A stretch of DNA of 64,000 nucleotides from Nonomuraea coxensis DSM 45129 (lineage in GTDB: Bacteria; Actinomycetota; Actinomycetes; Streptosporangiales; Streptosporangiaceae): assembly GCF_019397265.1 (NCBI RefSeq), contig NZ_CP068985.1:682001-746000 (forward strand), read 5' to 3'. The notes under the pieces were generated by a model. That model was not told the origin of the DNA. It saw only the letters and a program-made list of their open reading frames with translations, and did not search any database. Positions 58,494 through 64,000 of the stretch are shown here, in pieces. The position numbers were made by a program, and so were the translations under genes. Position 1 is the stretch's first letter. The number at the start of each line of letters is the position of its first letter.

Positions 58494-59420
58494 TCAGGCC
58501 CAGTAGTCGCGCTCGGGCAGTCGCATCCACGTGTCGGGCGGGCCGAGAACCGGACGGGCGTCGGTCAGGCGCAAGCCCGCGCCGGCACAGCAGTAGGCCA
58601 CGGCGCGGAAGTGGTAGAGGTAGGTGGCGAGGATCTCGTCGGCGGGGTCGTCGGGGGATACGCGGCCGCCGCCGGGATGTGTGTCCCAGGCTTCGAGGGC
58701 GCCGTCTCGGGCGACCCGTCCCTGGTTGCCGCTCTTGGGGTTGGCGTACATGGCGTAGCACACGGTGTCCGGCGAGAGGCGCTGGATGACGCCGGGAGTG
58801 GAGGCGCCGTAGCCCCACGGTTGGGTGATGACGCAGCCTCCGGGCACGTCCGTGATGCCGATGATGGTCAGGCTGTGGTCGACGTCCCGCCATGGATCGT
58901 CCTCGATCAGTTCGAGGTCGTCCTCGTTGGCGGGAGTGGCTTCGAGTCGCCGTGTTGCCTCGGCCACGGTGATCAAACGTCTGGCTTCCGTCGCGGCGGC
59001 GGCCTCGGCTGCGGACAGACCGATCTCCGGTGAAGGTACGGGGAAGAGATCAGGGGTGGGGCCGGCCAGGCTGAGGCGGCCGGGGGACCAGCCGTTCATC
59101 ATGGGACGCCACGGGTCGGCTCCAGCGGCGGCAAGGGCCCGCGCGTTGTCGGGACGGTTCGCGAACACGGCCGCCCACAGCGCGGTCCGGCCCTCGTGCT
59201 CCGCATCGATGTCGTCGACGCGTCTGGCCAGTTCGGTGATCACTTCAGGCGAGCCGCGTTCGGCAGCGGCGTGCAGCGGCCTTCCATGAAGCCGCACGCC
59301 GGAGTTGGGATCAGCGCCCGCATCGAGCCGGGCACGAATCAGGCCGAGATCCGTCCAGTCGTTCCGGCCTCTGCCGGACCAGCCGATGCCGGACCATCCG
59401 GCTTCGTCGGTGACAGCCAT
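58494..59420 (-). CDS. Ankyrin-repeat protein
   Basis: The protein has 308 residues. At least three ankyrin repeats lie in the first 110 residues (IRARLDAGADPNSGVRLHGR, PLHAAAERGSPEVITELARR, GRTALWAAVFANRPDNARAL). The C-terminal ~190 residues (GGCVITQPWGYGASTPGVIQ) are unassigned. Such proteins are common in actinobacterial genomic islands. AAGGAG precedes the ATG. A very short overlap region separates it from the integrase fragment. Confidence 0.8.
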   Translation of the reverse strand: MAVTDEAGWSGIGWSGRGRNDWTDLGLIRARLDAGADPNSGVRLHGRPLHAAAERGSPEVITELARRVDDIDAEHEGRTALWAAVFANRPDNARALAAAGADPWRPMMNGWSPGRLSLAGPTPDLFPVPSPEIGLSAAEAAAATEARRLITVAEATRRLEATPANEDDLELIEDDPWRDVDHSLTIIGITDVPGGCVITQPWGYGASTPGVIQRLSPDTVCYAMYANPKSGNQGRVARDGALEAWDTHPGGGRVSPDDPADEILATYLYHFRAVAYCCAGAGLRLTDARPVLGPPDTWMRLPERDYWA

Positions 59421-59533
59421 GGCACTCCTTGACTCACTGAGTGGGCGAGTGACTGATCATGGCTTACGAGGCCGACAAGTTCGGCCTGATATCTCGGTAG
59501 GCATCAGAGGGGTGGTGCTAGCCAGGCGTTCGC

Positions 59534-60136
59534 CTACTCCGTCATGGTGATCAGCAAGTATTGGTCGAGAGCCGAGATGAGCCTGTCGGCCATGGATGGG
59601 GTGGTGGCAGTCGCCCATTGCCGTGCGAGGTTGAGGAATTCCGTGAGGTGCTGTTGGACGGTGGTGAGCAGGCGGGAGAGTTCGCCGCGGGTGATCTCGA
59701 TGGATGCAGTGTTTCCATCGTGCTGCCGGAGTTGGATGACGTTATCCACATGTGTGATGTGCGGTGTGGGGTCGTGGCCGAGCCAGGGCTTTTGTCCCCG
59801 AGTCACGTCCCACCAGTCCCGCCAGTTCTCCAAGCCGGAGCAGCAACCGGGCGCGATGCTGACGCCCGTGGCGGTGTCGCGGAAGAGGAGACCGCCCGGG
59901 GCGATCAGGCCTTCCGCTTCGGCGAGATGCTGGTCCAGGTGTGCGTCGGTCAGGCTGGCGGCGTGGGCGACGGGAATGTGGTTGTAGTTGAAGATGACGG
60001 CCATGGCCGTTCCTACCTCGGCGGGAGACAGCAGGCCGGAGAGGGCGAGAAGACGATCGTTCGATGGTTGTGCGATCGGCCAGGCCGTGAAGCCGTCCGC
60101 GTCGTAGGTCTCCAGGACGGCGTTGACGATGACCAT
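59534..60136 (-). CDS. Uncharacterised actinobacterial protein
   Basis: The protein has 200 residues, with no signal peptide or membrane segment. The conserved-looking core is EGLIAPGGLLFRDTATG and PGCCSGLENWRDWWDV, followed by WLGHDPTPHITHVD. I have seen this layout in hypothetical proteins of streptomycetes but know no function. The two adjacent Cys and Trp-rich motif could form a binding site. It is divergent from the next small gene. Confidence 0.65.
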   Translation of the reverse strand: MVIVNAVLETYDADGFTAWPIAQPSNDRLLALSGLLSPAEVGTAMAVIFNYNHIPVAHAASLTDAHLDQHLAEAEGLIAPGGLLFRDTATGVSIAPGCCSGLENWRDWWDVTRGQKPWLGHDPTPHITHVDNVIQLRQHDGNTASIEITRGELSRLLTTVQQHLTEFLNLARQWATATTPSMADRLISALDQYLLITMTE

Positions 60137-60232
60137 GGCCGTCAGTATCCAGGCATTGCTCGTGGTGCGGTTGCTGTAGGTGCGAGGAGGGCTGACCGGC
60201 AGTCAGCTCTGGCGGACGATCGTCTGGCTGGA

Positions 60233-60589
60233 GTGGTCGTCGCCCAGTTCGTGCATGGATCCGACGCCCCTGAAGTCATCGATGTGTGGCTTCGCTTGGA
60301 GTCTGTGATCATTGGCATCGGAGTCGCTGCCGACTGGTCGTTGGTGATCGAGCCAGACGAACCAGGGCAGGGCTACGTGATGGACGAACTGGGCAGCCGC
60401 GTCGATGTGGTCTCCGCACCGGATGACGTTCCCTTCGTACGGCACATCGGAGAACGGCTTGTCCGCGCTGTCGAGCGGTTCGGCGGCGGAGTGGACGGCA
60501 CCGAGCGGGTGGGAGTGGAGTTCGTGTTCGATTCGGGGAGTGTGGTCGCGGAGAGTTGGGCCGGCGACCTGCGGTTGACCAACGGCTGA
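60233..60589 (+). CDS. Small uncharacterised protein
   Basis: The protein has 118 residues from GTG 60233 (VVAQFVHGSDAPEVIDVWLR, VEFVFDSGSVVAESWAGDLR). The strong purine run GCGAGGAGGG at 60182 is too far upstream for this GTG, so the true start is uncertain. Coding is supported by GC-rich third positions in the second half. No family is recognised; the shape (two beta-alpha halves) resembles immunity-like proteins only loosely. Confidence 0.5.
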   Translation: MVVAQFVHGSDAPEVIDVWLRLESVIIGIGVAADWSLVIEPDEPGQGYVMDELGSRVDVVSAPDDVPFVRHIGERLVRAVERFGGGVDGTERVGVEFVFDSGSVVAESWAGDLRLTNG

Positions 60590-60750
60590 CCCACCATGAG
60601 CGGGGCCGGCCTTGGGCCCGGGCGGCTCGCTCGCCCTACGGTGCGACGGCCGGTCGGCGCTGGGGACGCTCGCACGATGGGCGGCGGGCGGTCTCTCCGG
60701 GCCCGTCCCAGCTCGGCGGAATCGTCACCAGTGAAAGTGAGGATCACGCG

Positions 60751-61341
60751 GTGGACATGACGAGCGAGCTTCCTGATGCGCCTCGCCGGCCCGCTTCCGT
60801 GAATGTCGGCGGCAGGACATGGGGGGCGGTCGCCTTATTGCTGGGGGTCGGGGTCGTTTATGCGACGAGCATTCCTGGGTGGCATGTCATGTGGCTCATG
60901 GCCCTTGGCGTCGGCTGGCTGTTGTTCGGCGTCAGCTGGCTGGTCGCGCTCGGCGTTGTCCTTGTGAGGAGAGGGAGGCCGGCGGCACTGCGTCGCGACT
61001 GGCGCTTCTGGGCTGTGCCGCCCCTGGTCGTGGTGTTGGTCGGCTCGCTGGTCCACGTGGGGGCGCCGGTCAGGATGCGTTTCGAGTTGTCGCGTGGCAG
61101 CCTCGACCACTTTGCGAGGACGGTGTCGGAGGGGACTCCGCCGGGGAAACGGCAGTGGATAGGGCTTTATCCCGTCAAGTATCTAGAAGGGTCTCGCCGG
61201 GCGTTCGGCTTCATGATTGAGGATGCCGGCTTCTTCGGAAGTCATGGCTTCGCCTGGAGTGCGGATGGCGAGCCGGACATCGACGCGCCGGGCTTCTACC
61301 GCCACTTCGACGGGCCTTGGTACATCTGGATCGACGATTGA
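60751..61341 (+). CDS. Uncharacterised membrane protein
   Basis: The protein has 196 residues with three hydrophobic segments (GAVALLLGVGVVYATSI, MWLMALGVGWLLFGVSWLVALGVVL, WAVPPLVVVLVGSLV) and a C-terminal outer domain rich in aromatic residues (FYRHFDGPWYIWIDD). GTG 60751 follows GAGGA. A TTA codon occurs at 60835-60837 (codon 29). Function unknown. Base composition is lower in GC than in the housekeeping genes. Confidence 0.65.
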   Translation: MDMTSELPDAPRRPASVNVGGRTWGAVALLLGVGVVYATSIPGWHVMWLMALGVGWLLFGVSWLVALGVVLVRRGRPAALRRDWRFWAVPPLVVVLVGSLVHVGAPVRMRFELSRGSLDHFARTVSEGTPPGKRQWIGLYPVKYLEGSRRAFGFMIEDAGFFGSHGFAWSADGEPDIDAPGFYRHFDGPWYIWIDD

Positions 61342-61638
61342 CAGCTGGTTCGTCCGTCTCGGGGCCAAGCGCCCACCAGGCCGGAACCCGAAGGCGGGCG
61401 TGGGGGGGTGGGTTCGCGGGTTCTGGTTGTTGTGGGTTCGATGAGCCTGCTCGTCCACCGCTACCGCGTCGGTACGTCACCGATCTGGAGGCCGGAGCGC
61501 TGCGGACGAATCCGGTGGTGATCAGCGCTCCGCGCGGCATGCCGATGGCTCCCGGCGCGCCCTCATCGTCACTCTAAGGATGGGTTCATACACTGTGAGT
61601 GACTACAGCTCGTCCTTCACGTCCGAAACGGATCAGCC
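61342..61638. other. Gene-free interval before the serine hydrolase
   Basis: No supported gene lies in these 297 bases. They include a G-rich stretch (61396-61420, four runs of three or more G) that could form a quadruplex. Near the right end TTCATACACTG (61587-61597) is a weak -10 candidate for the serine hydrolase. Confidence 0.4.
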
Positions 61639-62793
61639 ATGCGCCGTGCCAGGCAGCCGCGTACCGCCGTTCTGTCCATTCTCGTTCTCGGGCTCGTCGC
61701 CGCACCGAGCTCCGGGGTGCGGGCCGCGGCCGAGCCCGGTGTCGTCCCGCGGTCGGACCGCGCCGCCCTTCAGCGCGTCCTCGACGAGGCGGTTCGCCAG
61801 GGTTCTCCCGGCGCGCTCGCGCAGTCCCGGGCGTACGGCGTCGTCCGGAACCTCTCCAGCGGCGTCGCGGACATCACGACGCGCCGGCCGCCGAGGGCCG
61901 ACATGCGGTTCAGGGCGGGCAGCGTCACCAAGACGTTCGTGGCCACCGCGATCCTGCGCCTGGTCGCCACCGGACGCCTCCACCTGGACGACACCGTCGG
62001 GGAGGTCCTCCCCGGTGTCGTCCCGGAGCCCGGCGGCGACACCATCACCATCCGCATGCTGCTCAACCACACCAGCGGCCTGTACGACTACACCGCCGAC
62101 CCCCGGCTGGAGCAGATCGTGGTGAGCGATCCCGCGCACTGCTTCACCCCGGCCGAGCTGGTCCGCTTCGCCACCCAGCACCCGTTGTCCTTTCCGCCCG
62201 GCACGTCGTGGGCGTACTCCAACACCGACTACTCGCTGCTCGCCATGGTGATCGAGAAGATCACTGGCCGCTCCTACGCCGAGGAGATCACCCGCACTCT
62301 TCTCCGCCCTCTCGGCCTGCGGGACACCTACTTCCCGGGCTGCTCGCCGCTCATCCGCGGGCCGCACATGAGCGGGTACACCCGGACCGATCCGGCGCAA
62401 CCGGGGATCCAGGACGTGACGACGTACAACCCGTCCTTCGCGGCGGGGGAAGGCGACATCATCTCCACGGTCGGTGACCTCAACCGGTTCGACGCGGCGT
62501 TGCTGGCCGGTCGGCTGCTGCCCGCCCGGCTGCTGCGGATGATGCTCACGCCCACTCCCGGCTCCTTTCCCGGCAGCGACACCTTCAGGTACGGCCTCGG
62601 CGTGGTGATCGCCACCGCGTCCTGCGGCGTGACCACGTACGGCCATGCCGGGGAGATCCAGGGCTGGCAGACCTGGATGTCCGGCACCCGTGGCGGCCGG
62701 CACACGATGTCCTTCGTCCTCAACAGCGACTGGCTGGACCAGGGCAGCATCATCACCAGGGCGGTGAACGCCGAGTACTGCGGGACTCCCTGA
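61639..62793 (+). CDS. Secreted serine hydrolase of the beta-lactamase/DD-peptidase fold
   Basis: The protein has 384 residues: a signal peptide (1-31), the S-x-x-K pair in FRAGSVTKTFVA, the Y-x-N motif in WAYSNTDYSLL, and HAGEIQGW in place of KTG. These are class C-like/D-alanyl-D-alanine carboxypeptidase family features. Activity on peptidoglycan, beta-lactams or esters cannot be distinguished from sequence. No regulator is adjacent. The 3' end faces the SDR gene across a 180-bp spacer holding a gene remnant. Confidence 0.88.
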   Translation: MRRARQPRTAVLSILVLGLVAAPSSGVRAAAEPGVVPRSDRAALQRVLDEAVRQGSPGALAQSRAYGVVRNLSSGVADITTRRPPRADMRFRAGSVTKTFVATAILRLVATGRLHLDDTVGEVLPGVVPEPGGDTITIRMLLNHTSGLYDYTADPRLEQIVVSDPAHCFTPAELVRFATQHPLSFPPGTSWAYSNTDYSLLAMVIEKITGRSYAEEITRTLLRPLGLRDTYFPGCSPLIRGPHMSGYTRTDPAQPGIQDVTTYNPSFAAGEGDIISTVGDLNRFDAALLAGRLLPARLLRMMLTPTPGSFPGSDTFRYGLGVVIATASCGVTTYGHAGEIQGWQTWMSGTRGGRHTMSFVLNSDWLDQGSIITRAVNAEYCGTP

Positions 62794-62828
62794 CCCGGAG
62801 GGCGCAGCGACCTGGTGGGGGAGCAAGC

Positions 62829-62924
62829 GGGCTCGAAGGTGGCGGAGATGCGCTCCATGTACTCGACGATGTCCGGGTGCGGGGCGGCCTCTCGCAGGGG
62901 AGCCTCACGGGTGATGAGCGAGCC
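62829..62924 (-). pseudogene. Fragment resembling a DUF1330-like protein
   Basis: One frame reads HPDIVEYMERISATFEP, close to the N-terminal helix of small DUF1330-type proteins as I remember them. The rest of the ~100-residue fold is missing: the frame changes to unrelated sequence after the final EP. Only about 30 codons are recognisable, so the call is tentative. Confidence 0.35.
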
Positions 62925-62973
62925 GCACGTCCCCGGCGCGCCGGCGCGCCGGCTTGCTCCTGTGTGCGAGCGT

Positions 62974-63702
62974 TCAGACCTGTTCGAAGTGGAAGGCCTT
63001 GATGAAGCAGTCACGGGGCTGGGCGACCGCGAAGAGGACGCACTCCAGGATCGACTGCGCGGTGAGGGCGTCCTTGGCCTTCCGCGGGGTGGACTCCCAG
63101 TCCTCGGAGAGGGGGTCGGGGTTGTCGAAGTCGGGCGGGTAGAGCGATATCACCCGGACTCCCTGGGGCCGCAGGCGCTTGGAGAGAATCTCGGTGAAGC
63201 CTGCCTGGGCGCTCTTGGCCGCGTAGAAGGCGTCGTGCGCGTCCGAGCGGTGATGTCCGGCCGTTCCGCAGGCCGAGACCATCGTCACCACATCCGGCTT
63301 GTCCGAGTTGAGCAGGAGAGGGAGGAAGCTCTTCACGGTCAGGACCGTGCCCGTCGCGCCGGAGGCGATGGTGTCGACGACATCGCTGTCGGAGGCCGAC
63401 AGGAGGTCCGGGCCGTGGAGGTAGCGCGCGCCGTTGTTGATCAGGATGTCGACGCGGTCGGTCCGCTGGGCGACGCCGGTCGCGAAGTCGCGGATCGAGG
63501 CGGGATCCGTCAGGTCGCAGGCATGGGCGTGGACGTGCCGATGGCCTCGGGCGCGGATCTCGTCGCGGACGCGTTCGGCGGCGGCGAGGCTGCGGGCGGA
63601 CAGGAAGACCTCGGCGCCGAGGTCTGCGAGCCGGATGGCCAGGGTTCGCCCGAAGTCGCGGCCGGCGGCGGTGATGACCACGCGATGGTCGTCGAATCTC
63701 AT
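62974..63702 (-). CDS. Short-chain dehydrogenase/reductase (atypical cofactor loop)
   Basis: The protein has 242 residues. NNGARYL, a catalytic Ser in MVSACG and the YAAK pair (FYAAKSAQAGF) mark the SDR fold. The glycine loop reads ITAAGRDFGRTLA instead of TGxxxGIG, so only the last Gly is conserved at its place. AAAGGAG precedes the ATG. Substrate unknown. It is transcribed towards the DUF1330-like fragment. Confidence 0.82.
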   Translation of the reverse strand: MRFDDHRVVITAAGRDFGRTLAIRLADLGAEVFLSARSLAAAERVRDEIRARGHRHVHAHACDLTDPASIRDFATGVAQRTDRVDILINNGARYLHGPDLLSASDSDVVDTIASGATGTVLTVKSFLPLLLNSDKPDVVTMVSACGTAGHHRSDAHDAFYAAKSAQAGFTEILSKRLRPQGVRVISLYPPDFDNPDPLSEDWESTPRKAKDALTAQSILECVLFAVAQPRDCFIKAFHFEQV

Positions 63703-63800
63703 GGGTTCGCTCCTTTGCGCGTTCGTCGCCGCCGGGCTGAGAGTATTGGGCTCGCGTTCTCCTCGTGCTGCCGGGGTGGGGATGGACCTAGTCTCTTCTT

Positions 63801-64000
63801 GTGGAGGCGGCGGAGGCGGAATCGGGCAACGTCAGCGGCATGGTCCTCGGCCTGCTGGCGGTGATCTGGTTCTTCGGGGTTCCGCTGTGCCTCTGGCAGG
63901 CCATTGCCGCCGCCCTCACGGGGTATGCCGGGTTCGAGGGTGAGGGCACGAACGCGTGGCTGACCGCGGCGGCGGTGATCTTCACTGTCGTGCCCGTCCT
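63801..64000 (+). CDS. Membrane protein, truncated by window end
   Basis: The first 66 codons from GTG 63801 are visible and stay open to the edge. Two hydrophobic stretches (MVLGLLAVIWFFGVPLCLW and WLTAAAVIFTVVPVL) suggest a small polytopic protein. TAGTCT (63789-63794) ends 6 nt before the GTG, so a leaderless start is likely. No family assigned. Confidence 0.55.
   Translation, partial: MEAAEAESGNVSGMVLGLLAVIWFFGVPLCLWQAIAAALTGYAGFEGEGTNAWLTAAAVIFTVVPV

Noticed and set aside
61396..61420. Four G-runs that could form a quadruplex
   Set aside because: G-runs are expected at this base composition and the stretch is not placed at a clear promoter; kept only as a note.
1..64000. CRISPR arrays, rRNA genes and replication origins
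   Set aside because: No regularly spaced repeats, rRNA sequence or DnaA-box cluster was noticed.

Overview
The window is chromosomal DNA of a high-GC actinomycete. Codon third positions are almost all G or C, the genes include mycothiol (mshA), F420-type PPOX, CarD and lipid II amidation (murT-gatD) genes, and many start codons sit 6-8 nt after a TAnnnT -10 box, as in leaderless actinobacterial mRNAs. The gene order resembles, from memory, the Streptomyces coelicolor SCO4159-SCO4236 stretch and the Mycobacterium tuberculosis Rv0474-Rv0491 and carD-cysS blocks. The gene set would fit Streptosporangiales (for example Nonomuraea), but no marker here settles the genus.

Layout. 0-8 kb: a truncated Crp/NB-ARC/TPR regulator, glnR, a MoaD/ThiS sulfur carrier, an LmeA-like protein, an ECF sigma/anti-sigma pair, thioredoxin, and a sulfurtransferase-DUF1416 operon preceded by a Cys-containing leader peptide. 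8-17.5 kb: an XRE-cupin regulator, a polytopic membrane protein, then two divergent operons: three single-pass secreted-domain proteins facing a membrane-anchored P-loop-less NTPase-like protein and a 992-residue HerA/FtsK-type ATPase. 17.5-28 kb: murT-gatD, YihY, DsrE, a nitrobindin/DUF2470 pair, DUF899 behind a structured RNA leader, nur, ygfZ, dtd, an asparaginase and DUF2207. 27-34 kb: an FAD monooxygenase with a divergent GntR-TetR fusion regulator, a SigE-family sigma factor with a solute-binding-protein-fused membrane partner, a cold-shock gene with an attenuator-like leader, MerR, GlxA and dienelactone hydrolase genes. 34-41.6 kb: DUF2516-HBHA-XRE, BlaI/M56, a macrodomain, a GH2 glycosidase, a methyltransferase and an SDR. 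41.7-54.5 kb: housekeeping core with mshA, ybjN, gpmA, phoU/senX3/regX3 with PHO boxes, carD, ispF, cysS, rlmB and tRNA-Thr(TGT).

From 54.6 kb to the end the region is accessory. A tnpB remnant follows the tRNA. An intact IS1182-like element is inserted into the loop of the remnant's right-end hairpin. Then come a membrane Ser/Thr kinase, a tyrosine-integrase fragment, an ankyrin protein, three unrecognised proteins, a beta-lactamase-fold serine hydrolase, a DUF1330-like fragment, an SDR and a truncated membrane protein.

The most interesting candidates are the HerA-type membrane module (10-17.5 kb), the sigma factor paired with a solute-binding sensor (29.4-31 kb), the strongly structured leader with an unusually complete Shine-Dalgarno and a 13-codon ORF (22.6-22.7 kb), and the IS nested in a transposon hairpin (54.8-56.6 kb). 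All functional assignments come from reading translations and motifs; no searches were run.
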